DNA of 21,742 bases, from contig JAHWHD010000005.1 in assembly GCA_019323525.1 (NCBI GenBank), positions 1 through 21,742 of the forward strand, in the 5' to 3' direction. Under the pieces are notes generated by a model, which saw only the letters and a program-made list of their open reading frames with translations, made no database searches and was not told the DNA's origin. Below are positions 7,124 through 15,860 of this stretch, in pieces. This DNA is from Candidatus Woesearchaeota archaeon (GTDB taxonomy: Archaea; Nanobdellota; Nanobdellia; Woesearchaeales; JAHWHD01). The position numbers were made by a program, and so were the translations under genes. Every line of letters starts with the position of its first letter. Within the stretch, counting starts at the first letter, position 1.

Positions 7124-7585
7124 ATGCTATGCGATATGTGTGGTAAAGAAGCAGAGCTTTTTAAAGCAACAGTTGAAGGTACCCAGCTAAACGTCTGCAA
7201 ATCATGTTCTAGGTACGGCAAAGTTCTTAAGAAGGTTATAGAACCTGCAAAGCAAATGCCTAAACCCATTAAAAAAATCGAGATTGTCCAAAAAGAAGAG
7301 GTTGAAGAGATAATTGTTGAGAACTACCCCGCATTAATAAAAGATAAAAGAGAGTCTCTCGGCCTTAAACAAGAGGAACTAGCCAAAAAGCTTAACGAAA
7401 GGGAAAGCCTTATTCAGAAAGTTGAATCAGGACACATGAGACCAAGCATCAAGCTTGCAAAAAAGCTTGAGAGATTTCTTGGTATAGAACTCGTCGAAGA
7501 ATTTAAGAGAAAGGCGTTTGAATCGAACAAAAAATCATCTGGTCCGTTAACAATAGGCGACCTTATCGCAATCAAGAGAAAATAG
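7124..7585 (+). CDS. mbf1: archaeal multiprotein bridging factor MBF1
   Basis: A 153-residue protein with the two-part layout of archaeal MBF1. An N-terminal zinc ribbon holds CDMC and CKSC pairs (Cys3, Cys6, Cys25, Cys28). A charged linker of about 40 residues rich in Lys/Glu/Val leads to a Cro/C1-type helix-turn-helix (about 70-122: IKDKRESLGLKQEELAKKLN, then ESLIQKVESGHMRPS and a helix). In archaea this protein associates with ribosomes and is a proposed transcription or translation bridging factor. The start at 7124 was chosen over an upstream TTG at 7112 because the TATA box predicts transcription from about 7123. The 3' end overlaps the convergent glycosyltransferase gene by 14 bp. Confidence 0.9.
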   Translation: MLCDMCGKEAELFKATVEGTQLNVCKSCSRYGKVLKKVIEPAKQMPKPIKKIEIVQKEEVEEIIVENYPALIKDKRESLGLKQEELAKKLNERESLIQKVESGHMRPSIKLAKKLERFLGIELVEEFKRKAFESNKKSSGPLTIGDLIAIKRK

Positions 7586-10283
7586 GATTTGGATTATCAA
7601 ACGTAGTCTGTTCTGGGAATTCATCAAACAAAAGCTTACCATAAGGATATGATACAGAATGGAACAGCATTACCTTGTGCTGTTTATCCTTCTGTAGCCA
7701 GCTCTTAACAGGCGCGTAATCACTTGAATCAAAAACCCTAAGTGCAATGAAATCGCTATCAAGTTCTTCGGCTCTATCAATTATATTCTGCATTTCTCCA
7801 GTACTATACTCTTGATAATACGTATTAGGCATACTTAGAGCAGAGAAATATCTTGTTGGAGTATCATAATAAGAAGTCCCGTTCATTACAACGATAACAT
7901 CATCTCTATTAATTGTGAGAGGCCTATCGCCTAGAACAGAACCGGATATTGGAGGGCTACCTAAAATATCTGAATCCTTTCCAAGTGCTAGGTACAAAAA
8001 CCTATCAGTAAAACAAATTACTTTAATTCCTTTAGAATTAAGATACAAAGCTGCCTGTATTTTACTTGGCAAATCACAACACCCAACCACATAATTTGCA
8101 TTGTTCCTCACAGCCTGCTCAACCAATGTATTTATTCCATGCGTATCAACCATCATAGCAAGATTACTCCTAAAAAACCTTGTTGTAGGATAATGGATTT
8201 TTTCTTTTGATATCTTGAACCTGAACACCCCATTTTCATCAGGAGCATACCACTCATCACCAACTTTATAAGCTAAAGTTCCTACAGCAATCCTTGGCTC
8301 AATACCAAGATCCTTTATCCTCCCACCTTCATGCCAACCGATGTCAGTTCTTAACTCATTCTCATCATAAGTAAATCTCTCTGAAAAAACTGTCAACAGG
8401 TCTTCAGAGTAAGGATTCCTGATTTGTGCAGATAACCAGTCCCTTGAAACCCTCTCAGACTGGCTAACTAAAAGCGCATTAACATCAAACCTTGAACTAC
8501 CAAATGTAACTATCTCAAATTCAGGCGCTGTAAAATTAAACACAGGCTCAGAAACATCATAATCAACTTTTACTGGTTTACCCTCTGCAAGATCACTTAG
8601 TAAATTAGCTCTCCACTGAACTCCAAGACTCCGCCAGATATCTGCAGCGTGCATATATAAAGAAGAGGCGTTCTTAACACAACCAAGCGAAGCAACCGTC
8701 TCATAAACAACAGCTTTCTCTTCTCCCTCCAAATCCATAGACTCAAAAATATCGGATGCGCTACAAACTGTAGCAGGGTCGTTCTTTAACCTTCCCAGAA
8801 TAAGCATTATATCTGCTCTTGAAAATGGATCTTTCTCTTGAGCCAGTGCTTTAGTTAGCTCTTTGACATAAAAGTCTTCATCTATTTCTGCCAAATCAAG
8901 AACCCACGAATAATCTATCAAACTGTACTTGTATATTTTATAACCATCAAAACTCTTGACCAATTCAAAATGGTGGTTAGAATCAAAGAACTCCCTATTT
9001 GGATGAACGCTTATCCCAGAACCCCACAAGACTTCCAAATCATTATAAATAAAATAGCCGTCTCTGTCGAGTTTATTAAAAAGAACATCATAAATAGTCT
9101 CATCTCTTGGATAAATAGGAACAATCTCCAGCCCAGAATAATAAGCAAGAACAGGATGCTCAGCATTTGTATATATTCTGCCCTCTAATCCATTTTCCTT
9201 TAACCATTCTCCGACAAGTTTTGCTGGAGTATCATAATCTTCTACGTGCCTATCAAGATAAGGAGTCTTTACAACTACAATGGCCACAGTTATCACCATC
9301 AACACTAAAGCTATTCCCAAAAACCTAAACCACTTCTTCTTTAAGTTAAGTTTCAGCGCATGATAGAAGCCTTTTGCAGATAAAAGAAACAAAGGCAAAC
9401 ATATTGGAAAAATATATCTCAACTCTTTATGAGGATTCTTTGTCATGTAAAGAAAATATGCAAGAGCCCAGAGAAATAAAACAAGATCATTAACATCTCC
9501 CTTCTTTTTGTATAAAACGTAGATGTAAAACAAAAGACCCAAAATACCAAGATAAAGAAGAATGTGCAAATTTGCAAGGTAAAAATACATAGGAACATTA
9601 TAATCTTGTACAAGGCTGCTACTTGTTATGAAAGGCTGCAAGAAAAAACCTGTTTTGAATGTAGCATAAATTAAATAGGGAACCATAGCAACCAGGGCAA
9701 CTATAGCGACTTTTACTAAGTACCAAAACTTCACCTTTTTGAAGATCCACCACAATAGAAACAAGAGAAACAACGCCATACTGGTGAACCTGGTTAGCAC
9801 AGACACCGTTAATAAAATCCCTGCCAAAACCCAGTCATATCTACGGCAACGTATAAAAAAATATGTTGACATTATAAGAAAAGTCAAGGCAACAGTATCA
9901 GTAAGTGTAAAATGGGACCAGTGTATCAGCAAGGGACTATAAGCCAAAGTCAATCCTGCAATGAAGCCAACCTTATGATTATAGAGCTCCTTTCCAAGAA
10001 GATATAGATAATACGCCCCAAAAACAGATAGTAAAGCCACGATTATGTGCGCCATAAAAACATTATGCCAGATGAAATATCCTAGAAAAAACAAGATAGA
10101 TAAAACAGGCGGCCTAAAATCTAATTCAGAATAATTATCTCTCCCTGAAAAAAATATCTCAGAATGCTGGAGATACACGGTTTCATCCCAGTAATGCGAA
10201 GTCCTTAGAGGAAATAACCTAAGATAGAATGGGACTACAAGCAAAAATATGATGAATAAAACAGCACTAAGCTTCTTCATCAT
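7572..10283 (-). CDS. GT-C glycosyltransferase (PMT/ArnT-like) fused to a large soluble C-terminal region
   Basis: A 903-residue protein. Residues 1-335 are a multi-spanning membrane domain with GT-C hallmarks: WDE at 32-34 in the first outer loop (putative catalytic acid), DFRPP at 55-59 as in PMT/ArnT enzymes, and HKELRYIFP at 285-293, which recalls the HKExRF motif of GT22 mannosyltransferases. Such enzymes use lipid-linked sugars at the outer membrane face. Residues about 345-450 are a soluble domain, 455-570 a helical repeat-like region, and about 705-885 a Rossmann-like alpha/beta region (MVDTHGINTLVEQAV..., YVVGCCDLP, KGIKVICFTD). The C-terminal half is unusual for the family and unassigned. 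GAGG lies 6 nt before the ATG at 10283, which overlaps the upstream gene by 17 bp. It is the last gene of the glycosylation block. Confidence 0.8.
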   Translation of the reverse strand: MMKKLSAVLFIIFLLVVPFYLRLFPLRTSHYWDETVYLQHSEIFFSGRDNYSELDFRPPVLSILFFLGYFIWHNVFMAHIIVALLSVFGAYYLYLLGKELYNHKVGFIAGLTLAYSPLLIHWSHFTLTDTVALTFLIMSTYFFIRCRRYDWVLAGILLTVSVLTRFTSMALFLLFLLWWIFKKVKFWYLVKVAIVALVAMVPYLIYATFKTGFFLQPFITSSSLVQDYNVPMYFYLANLHILLYLGILGLLFYIYVLYKKKGDVNDLVLFLWALAYFLYMTKNPHKELRYIFPICLPLFLLSAKGFYHALKLNLKKKWFRFLGIALVLMVITVAIVVVKTPYLDRHVEDYDTPAKLVGEWLKENGLEGRIYTNAEHPVLAYYSGLEIVPIYPRDETIYDVLFNKLDRDGYFIYNDLEVLWGSGISVHPNREFFDSNHHFELVKSFDGYKIYKYSLIDYSWVLDLAEIDEDFYVKELTKALAQEKDPFSRADIMLILGRLKNDPATVCSASDIFESMDLEGEEKAVVYETVASLGCVKNASSLYMHAADIWRSLGVQWRANLLSDLAEGKPVKVDYDVSEPVFNFTAPEFEIVTFGSSRFDVNALLVSQSERVSRDWLSAQIRNPYSEDLLTVFSERFTYDENELRTDIGWHEGGRIKDLGIEPRIAVGTLAYKVGDEWYAPDENGVFRFKISKEKIHYPTTRFFRSNLAMMVDTHGINTLVEQAVRNNANYVVGCCDLPSKIQAALYLNSKGIKVICFTDRFLYLALGKDSDILGSPPISGSVLGDRPLTINRDDVIVVMNGTSYYDTPTRYFSALSMPNTYYQEYSTGEMQNIIDRAEELDSDFIALRVFDSSDYAPVKSWLQKDKQHKVMLFHSVSYPYGKLLFDEFPEQTTFDNPNPIFS

Positions 10284-10908
10284 AAAGTTCCTCTAACTTC
10301 TCCTTTGAAAGAAAACCATGAAATGTTTTTTCTCCGATGACTATCGCTGGCGCATACTTGACATTATAGAGGTCTTTTACAGTATCAATTGCCGGGTTCT
10401 CGATATTGATATCAAAATGGTAGGTCCTGACAGGTGCATGGTTGCGCTTCAAGTTTGTAAGGACAAAACCTTGCTGCTCACATTTTGGACAGTCTCCTTT
10501 GTTAGAGTAGAAGTATAGGATAGGAACAACCCTTTCATCACAGATTTCATTGTTCTTTTTCATAAGCAGCCAATGCCGAAGTTCAAGCAAAGAAAAATAC
10601 TCTTTCAACATCATTACATTTTTATCATCCCATCCAAGCTCGTTCTCCATAAAAACAAGCCTCTCCCCAATCTTATTTAGCTCATCTGTCAGGGGAGTAG
10701 AATTAACAGCTCTGCAAGGGTCTTCTGAAAGGATTTCATATTGCATCTCAACACTCATCGCATGGGTCTTTAGGTCGTCTTGCATGTCTGTTAACTGATC
10801 TAATTTTATGCCTGTTATGTAAGAACCTATCAAAACCCCGATCACGAATATCAAGGCAGTGACTGCAAAGACCGTTATAAACTTTGTCTTGGATATATCC
10901 CTGCGCAT
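10267..10908 (-). CDS. membrane-anchored thioredoxin-like protein (CPKC)
   Basis: A 213-residue protein. One N-terminal membrane helix (about residues 10-33) anchors it, a roughly 90-residue helical, probably coiled, stalk follows, and the C-terminal 80 residues form a thioredoxin-like domain. The redox motif CPKC is at 140-143 after 'PILYFYSNKGD', and 'YAPAIVIG' supplies the expected cis-proline. The topology implies an extracytoplasmic thiol-disulfide oxidoreductase or sensor. The ATG at 10908 is chosen because it forms a TGATG overlap with the stop of the upstream glycosyltransferase and has AAGGTGG 5 nt upstream; an in-frame ATG at 10929 would lie inside that gene. Position between two glycosyltransferases suggests a role in folding or glycosylation of cysteine-containing exported proteins (inference). 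Confidence 0.8.
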   Translation of the reverse strand: MRRDISKTKFITVFAVTALIFVIGVLIGSYITGIKLDQLTDMQDDLKTHAMSVEMQYEILSEDPCRAVNSTPLTDELNKIGERLVFMENELGWDDKNVMMLKEYFSLLELRHWLLMKKNNEICDERVVPILYFYSNKGDCPKCEQQGFVLTNLKRNHAPVRTYHFDINIENPAIDTVKDLYNVKYAPAIVIGEKTFHGFLSKEKLEELYDEEA

Positions 10909-12143
10909 CACATCCACCTTCCTGCCCATCTGATCTTTTTATTAGTTGCTTTATAGTATATTGCAACCATCCACCAGCTGCCGAACAAAAGCCAATAGAA
11001 GAGCAGATACCAAAAATACGAGACCTTTAAATGAGTAGTCTCCTCAGAAAGCTTTTTTGCTGTAAGTATCATAAATATTCCGGCAACAAATGCGATTGCG
11101 CCTAAAAAAGCTGTCGGCCCAAGGTTCAGATTAAACAAGTCAAAATTAAAATGGAATAAGTGCGCAAAGTCATAGTTGATGTTGCTAAGATTGATCCAAT
11201 ACTTTACCAGTTGAACCAAAGACTTGCCTAGAACATAACACAAAGAAAAAACAACCATCCCAACCGAGATAAAAGAAATGGGAAGTATAAAGGCTCCCAA
11301 CTGACCATACTTCTTTGAGAAAAGGTGCTTGTATCTGACAACATTATCCATAAAACCTCTATACCACCTGATTCTCTGAGTAAATAGGGCCTTAAATGTA
11401 CGAGGACCTTTTGTATAAACATAAGCGTCAACAGAGTTCTCAACGATGAAATTCAAGGACTGCATCCTTAAAGCAACCTCGATATCTTCTGTTATGGTTG
11501 TGTGGTCATATCCGCCGTATTTATCAAAAAACGATTTTCTATAGATTGTAAACGGCCCCGGGGTTACGTGCACGCTATTGAGGAAGGCAAAAACCTTTCT
11601 CAAGAAAATCCCGATTAAAAACTCCATAGTCTGTATCTTCTGCAGTATAGTCTTTGGTTTCCAAACCTTCATAGAAGGCGTTACCGCCATCACATTAGCA
11701 TCCTCAAAAAAGCCAAGTATCCTCCTTAGTGCTTCCTTGTCCACATAAGAATCTGCATCTAAAGCACCGACAAACTCGCCTGTTGCTTTCTCTAGCGCAA
11801 AATTAAGAGCTAAACCTTTGCCGCCATTTTCTTTTGTGAATGCTCTCACGCCTTGAGCAGCATACTGTTTTGCAATGTCAAACGTTCTGTCAGTGCTTCC
11901 ATCATCAACCACTATGATTTCCAGCTTTTCTTTTGGATAATTTAAAGCGAGCAATGAATCCAATGTTTTCTCTATTGTTGCCTCTTCATTAAACGCAGGA
12001 ACAATCACAGTAACTTTCGGATAGCTCTTTAAAGTAGGACTCTTTATTCTTGACTTGTGCTCATATAGTGTCAAGTAAAAGTATATCAAAGTAAATAAAC
12101 CAAAAAAACAAGTAATATAGATGAGTAAATTACCAAAATGCAT
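10908..12143 (-). CDS. processive family 2 glycosyltransferase (NodC/PgaC/BcsA-like)
   Basis: A 411-residue membrane glycosyltransferase. One N-terminal helix is followed by a cytoplasmic GT-A domain (about 42-265) and three or four C-terminal helices. All catalytic motifs are present: VVDDGSTD at 78-85 (nucleotide sugar), DADS at 129-132 (metal-binding DxD), TPGPFTIYR near 194-202, TED at 218-220 (catalytic base) and QRIRW at 256-260, the Q/RxxRW signature of processive enzymes such as chitin, hyaluronan, poly-GlcNAc and cellulose synthases. It likely uses a UDP-sugar to extend a polysaccharide or a lipid-linked glycan; the sugar cannot be read from sequence. A TATA box at 12163-12174 gives a near-leaderless start at 12143, and a weak GAGG-type site also precedes the ATG, so it has its own promoter within the block. 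Confidence 0.88.
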   Translation of the reverse strand: MHFGNLLIYITCFFGLFTLIYFYLTLYEHKSRIKSPTLKSYPKVTVIVPAFNEEATIEKTLDSLLALNYPKEKLEIIVVDDGSTDRTFDIAKQYAAQGVRAFTKENGGKGLALNFALEKATGEFVGALDADSYVDKEALRRILGFFEDANVMAVTPSMKVWKPKTILQKIQTMEFLIGIFLRKVFAFLNSVHVTPGPFTIYRKSFFDKYGGYDHTTITEDIEVALRMQSLNFIVENSVDAYVYTKGPRTFKALFTQRIRWYRGFMDNVVRYKHLFSKKYGQLGAFILPISFISVGMVVFSLCYVLGKSLVQLVKYWINLSNINYDFAHLFHFNFDLFNLNLGPTAFLGAIAFVAGIFMILTAKKLSEETTHLKVSYFWYLLFYWLLFGSWWMVAIYYKATNKKIRWAGRWM

Positions 12144-12162
12144 TATCTAACCTCGACACCTT

Positions 12163-12174
12163 TTTTATATATAG
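12163..12174 (-). promoter_or_regulatory. TATA box for the family 2 glycosyltransferase
   Basis: On the minus strand CTATATATAAAA is centred near 12168, 25 bp before the ATG at 12143. It lies in the 41-bp gap after the stop of the upstream GT-C gene and starts a separate transcript for the last three genes. Confidence 0.6.
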
Positions 12175-12184
12175 AAAACAGAAC

Positions 12185-13570
12185 CTAATTTAAATCTTTC
12201 GCAACAACTTTCCATATCTGGACATTATCTGTACCATATACCTTTTCAAAAGTTTCCTTGTTTTTAAACAAGAACAACAAGCCCTGCTCGTCCTTGCTCC
12301 ATACCTGGCCAGATATCATCTCACGGTCTATCCAGATATAGTCAATACCATATCTTGCAATAACGCGTTTTGATGTTTCCAAGTTCCTTGACCAGAATAA
12401 GACTTCTGTATCATCCAACGCATTTTCATAGGTAGTATAGGAATCTGTAACAGGTTTGCGATTTGCAAAATACTCTATCAAAAAACCCTTATCAGGATGA
12501 GAGAATACAACAGAGTCAGGATTAGAGTTTTTGCTTAACCAACTAAGGCTATCTACTGCGTCGGTGTCTGGACCGAGATTTGCAACCCTGTCTAGATAAG
12601 ACAGACCTGAAAACAAAAATCCTGAAACAAGTACGAAAATTGTCAAGTACTTGATTATATCTGAATCCCAGCTTCTATTTAGTAGCTTTGCCATTCCCAA
12701 GCTGGCAAGGTAAGCAAAAATAAAATTTAGATAGATGTTTGTTGTTGTACCGAGAAACTTGACACTAAGAAATAATAAAGCGACTATCAGGTAAAGTACA
12801 TAATGTTGTTTTTTATATCTCCATGTTAGCAGGAACCCGATAACTGCCAAGAGAATATTGAAGACCCCGAAGCCTATAATTCCCCCAAAGTCAGTGATTG
12901 AATTTTGAAGCGCATTCTCTTGCAACGCAAAATTCACTGCAAAATTAAAGTTCAGTAGATAAATAGCTAAGAGCGCAGCTGCCAAAAACAAAAGAGATTT
13001 CTGTCTGCTCGTGAAATACAATCCAAATAAGATGACTATAGAGATAACAGCCTCAATGATTCCAAACAAAGGCAAAGCCATCAGCAAAAGCGCAAAAAAT
13101 AGCTTTGCAACAGGATTCTTGTTAAAGTAAAAATAAAAAGCCATCACACCAAGCAGAATCGCAAAAACGTGCGGATTTGAAAGCATTGCCATGTAAATAA
13201 AGGCAGGCGAAACTATCAGGATTGAGATAAGGTAAAACCGTTTTTCAAGGTCCAGGCCAAGCTTTCTTAGTAATAGATACAAGAATAACACTGTTAAAAA
13301 TGCTAGTATCATCTGGACGATACTCTGTAATTGTGGAGGTGTGTAATGTAGTAATAAATGATAAGGGTTAAACGTATACTCTCTTGACATCAAAGCATCT
13401 ACAACAGTCGAAGGCGCCTCTACCTGTTTTGCAATCCTTAGATGGAAATAAGCCTCTTCTCCTGCAGGCATTGAACCATACTTTAAAGATCTGATCCCTA
13501 AGAACAAGCTGCAAAATATTACAAAAATCAGGACAAGATAGATTACTGCTTTTTTTTCAGTGAGCAGCAT
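12185..13570 (-). CDS. GT-C membrane protein, degenerate STT3-like (paralogue 2)
   Basis: A 461-residue polytopic protein with about ten to twelve hydrophobic helices and a soluble C-terminal part of about 120 residues. The first outer loop reads GEEAYFHLR (37-45), lining up with the DxYYHxR-type loop of STT3/AglB oligosaccharyltransferases but with Glu for Asp. Where STT3 has WWDYG, after 'SLSWLSKNSNPDSVV', this protein has SHPDKGF (357-363). It is therefore STT3-like in layout but lacks the peptide-binding motif, so canonical N-glycan transfer is unlikely; a lipid-sugar-dependent transferase is more plausible. GGAGG precedes two tandem ATGs at 13573 and 13570. The first overlaps the upstream stop (ATGA), the second has better spacing (7 nt) and is used here. 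It is translationally coupled to paralogue 1. Confidence 0.72.
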   Translation of the reverse strand: MLLTEKKAVIYLVLIFVIFCSLFLGIRSLKYGSMPAGEEAYFHLRIAKQVEAPSTVVDALMSREYTFNPYHLLLHYTPPQLQSIVQMILAFLTVLFLYLLLRKLGLDLEKRFYLISILIVSPAFIYMAMLSNPHVFAILLGVMAFYFYFNKNPVAKLFFALLLMALPLFGIIEAVISIVILFGLYFTSRQKSLLFLAAALLAIYLLNFNFAVNFALQENALQNSITDFGGIIGFGVFNILLAVIGFLLTWRYKKQHYVLYLIVALLFLSVKFLGTTTNIYLNFIFAYLASLGMAKLLNRSWDSDIIKYLTIFVLVSGFLFSGLSYLDRVANLGPDTDAVDSLSWLSKNSNPDSVVFSHPDKGFLIEYFANRKPVTDSYTTYENALDDTEVLFWSRNLETSKRVIARYGIDYIWIDREMISGQVWSKDEQGLLFLFKNKETFEKVYGTDNVQIWKVVAKDLN

Positions 13571-15060
13571 CATTCTTCCTCCAAAGTGCATAACGACTCA
13601 TAAATCTTGACTTCGTCATCATAGACCTTTTCAAAGCATTCATCAGATAGATAACCAAGCTCTGTAATCGCATATCTTCTTTTGGCCTGGTCAGAAAAAT
13701 AAATGTACCTTATATTGTACTTATTGAGCAGCCTGACAGTGTTAGTTGTATAAAATGAAGTGTACATAGTGTCCAGGTCTGCATACCTTTGGTCTATTTC
13801 ATCTATGAACATGAAATTAGAATCTATAAAATTCCTTTTACCTGCAATTGCAGATATTAGATGCCCTTCTTTGAGCGTAGCTAACACAACCCCGTCATCT
13901 GCAGTGCTAAGCCAGTTAAGAGCTTTAAGCTCATTTTCTGTAGGAACATGCTCAAGAGTTCTAGCAGCATCCACATAACTAGGAACAACAGACGTAACTA
14001 ATATTAAAACAAAAATAACTACTACTGCATACTTCTTGACAAAAGAGAACTTTGTCTGGTCAATATATTTCATTAAAGAGCTGAATGCCACTCCGAACCC
14101 GATAGTAAGTAAAACACCGAGGAAGATAAGGCCGAGCTCTAACTCTATAAGCCTCAGCCAAAGCAGAAGAAAAACCCCTAGTCCGAATCCAAACAAAAGG
14201 TGAACATTGTTATCCTTTGTCTTAAACGAGTGTGAATAAGCAACATAGAGTCCGAACAGAAATGGGATAAACCCTATGGCTACAAGCGCCGAGAAAATTG
14301 AAGTTGAAGCAAAGTACTGGCTAACAATCTCCTTTGGAACATTCTGCCAGAGCAAAAATATGCCTTGGTCTAGAAATGCCTTTTTGAACAATAAAAATTC
14401 CAACCATATCATGAAAAATGTTGAAAACACAAAAAGCTCTAGAATGTATGTAGGAACCTTGATTCTTTGTATCTTAACTATAAGAATGTATAAAACCATG
14501 GCAAATATTATTATGAAAGATGAAGCGTGTATAAAAGAAAGTACAAATATTGAAGCTATAAAATGTATGATGTACTTTTTATCTGAATTAATCTTGATAA
14601 GAAAAAACGCTGACAGGAAAATTGCAGGAACAGCCAAAGAATAAATTGAGAGCTTATTCAAGGTCTCTTGAAAAAAGACGGGTATAAAGCCCGCAACAAA
14701 AGCGCTCAATAGCGCAGCCTTGTCATCTTTAGACAGCTCATAAGTGATATAGAACACTACAAAAACCAGGCACGCTGCGAATATGTTTGGAAGTATCTTT
14801 CCAACTAATTCCGCAGGCATAAAAAGGTCGAAAAAAGCCAGAACATAATGGAATACTGGAAGAAAAATAAAAAGTCTTCCACCATAACTTAATTGATCCT
14901 GAAAATCAGGGTATCCTTTACTCGCGATAGACTCAATCTGCCTAAGATTAAAATAAGCTGTGTCATCACTAAAACCATGAGCCTGCATTGCAAGGTATAT
15001 TCGCACACCCACCACTAAAATAAATACAAGCCAAAGGTAAATACTCGTTCTATCTTTCAT
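13570..15060 (-). CDS. GT-C membrane protein, degenerate STT3-like (paralogue 1)
   Basis: A 496-residue polytopic membrane protein with about twelve helices. The first outer loop contains SDDTAYFNLR (31-40), placing Asp at the GT-C metal/catalytic position as in STT3/AglB. The C-terminal soluble segment 'ELKALNWLSTADDGVV' leads into LATLKEGH (393-400), where oligosaccharyltransferases have WWDYG; that motif is absent. 'GKRNFIDSNF' and 'LLNKYNIRYIYFSD' continue the parallel with STT3 C-terminal domains. The ATG at 15060 has AGGAG just upstream, and a TATA box at 15081-15094 predicts transcription from about 15062; an ATG at 15096 would lie in the promoter. It is the first gene of the glycosylation block, divergent from radB. 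Confidence 0.75.
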   Translation of the reverse strand: MKDRTSIYLWLVFILVVGVRIYLAMQAHGFSDDTAYFNLRQIESIASKGYPDFQDQLSYGGRLFIFLPVFHYVLAFFDLFMPAELVGKILPNIFAACLVFVVFYITYELSKDDKAALLSAFVAGFIPVFFQETLNKLSIYSLAVPAIFLSAFFLIKINSDKKYIIHFIASIFVLSFIHASSFIIIFAMVLYILIVKIQRIKVPTYILELFVFSTFFMIWLEFLLFKKAFLDQGIFLLWQNVPKEIVSQYFASTSIFSALVAIGFIPFLFGLYVAYSHSFKTKDNNVHLLFGFGLGVFLLLWLRLIELELGLIFLGVLLTIGFGVAFSSLMKYIDQTKFSFVKKYAVVVIFVLILVTSVVPSYVDAARTLEHVPTENELKALNWLSTADDGVVLATLKEGHLISAIAGKRNFIDSNFMFIDEIDQRYADLDTMYTSFYTTNTVRLLNKYNIRYIYFSDQAKRRYAITELGYLSDECFEKVYDDEVKIYESLCTLEEE

Positions 15061-15080
15061 CGCTCCTTTTTTATATGCAG

Positions 15081-15094
15081 TAGTATTTAAATGC
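15081..15094 (-). promoter_or_regulatory. TATA box for the glycosylation block
   Basis: GCATTTAAATACTA read on the minus strand, centred near 15088 and 26 to 28 bp before the ATG at 15060. Confidence 0.55.
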
Positions 15095-15103
15095 ATTTAG
15101 TAA

Positions 15104-15116
15104 GTTTTATAAAATA
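15104..15116 (+). promoter_or_regulatory. TATA box for radB
   Basis: GTTTTATAAAATA is centred near 15110, 27 bp before the ATG at 15137, predicting a leaderless radB mRNA. It stands back to back with the divergent promoter at 15081-15094. Confidence 0.6.
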
Positions 15117-15136
15117 TGTTTGTGAATAGTATATAA

Positions 15137-15805
15137 ATGAAAAAGGTCTGCACAGGGTGCGAAATCATAAACAAGATTCTTGAAGGTGGTTATGAGACCG
15201 ATATAATCACCACGATTTACGGCCCCGCAGGTTCTGGAAAAACCTGCCTCTGCCTTTTGGCTGCCCAGTCCATAGCACAACAAGGAAAAAAAGTAATTTA
15301 CATTGATACTGAAGGCGGTTTCTCAGTGGCAAGGTTTAGACAGATTGCAGACGAAAAACATCTCGAAAACATACTTTTCTACAAGCCAACCTCATTTGAG
15401 GAACAGAAAAAGTCATTTGAAGAGATCAAAGAGATTATAAACGATAAAATAGGGTTGATAGTTGTAGATACTATTGCCATGCTATACAGGCTTGAGCTGG
15501 GAAAAACTGAGGATGTATATGATACTAATAGGGAGCTAGGAAAACAGATTGCTTTCCTTAACGAGATTGCAAGAAAGATGAACATCCCTGTATTGATAAC
15601 CAACCAGATATATTCCAGTTTTGATGAGAGGAACAAGGTCTGCATGGTTGGAGGCGACTTGCTTAAGTATGGGAGCAAATGCTTGATAGAACTTCAATCA
15701 ATAGATAATAAAAGAAAACTTATTCTGAGAAAACATAGAAGCATACCTGAAGAAAAAAAAGCTTTCTTCAAGATCATTGATAAAGGCATTACTGGAATAG
15801 AATAA
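15137..15805 (+). CDS. radB: recombinase paralogue RadB
   Basis: A 222-residue RecA-fold ATPase. Walker A is GPAGSGKT (29-36), Walker B is LIVVDT (107-112), and ITNQIY (about 154-159) is the strand before the DNA-binding loop. Like other archaeal RadB proteins it lacks the N-terminal helix-hairpin-helix domain of RadA and begins almost directly with the ATPase core. RadB is a non-strand-exchanging paralogue thought to assist RadA filament assembly. The length is normal for the family (about 220-240). The start is fixed by the leaderless TATA spacing. It converges with rpsB across an A/T-rich 55-bp gap; radA lies about 2.3 kb downstream on the other strand. Confidence 0.92.
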   Translation: MKKVCTGCEIINKILEGGYETDIITTIYGPAGSGKTCLCLLAAQSIAQQGKKVIYIDTEGGFSVARFRQIADEKHLENILFYKPTSFEEQKKSFEEIKEIINDKIGLIVVDTIAMLYRLELGKTEDVYDTNRELGKQIAFLNEIARKMNIPVLITNQIYSSFDERNKVCMVGGDLLKYGSKCLIELQSIDNKRKLILRKHRSIPEEKKAFFKIIDKGITGIE

Positions 15806-15828
15806 AAGAGAGCGAAATTAAAATAATA

Positions 15829-15850
15829 GAATTAAAAATTAAAAAAAACT
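15829..15850 (-). terminator. T-tract terminator after rpsB
   Basis: On the minus strand the 10 bp after the rpsB stop lead into AGTTTTTTTTAATTTTTAAT, a run of oligo-T typical of archaeal intrinsic termination without a hairpin. Nothing equivalent is seen for radB on the plus strand. Confidence 0.55.
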
Positions 15851-15860
15851 AAATTTAAAA

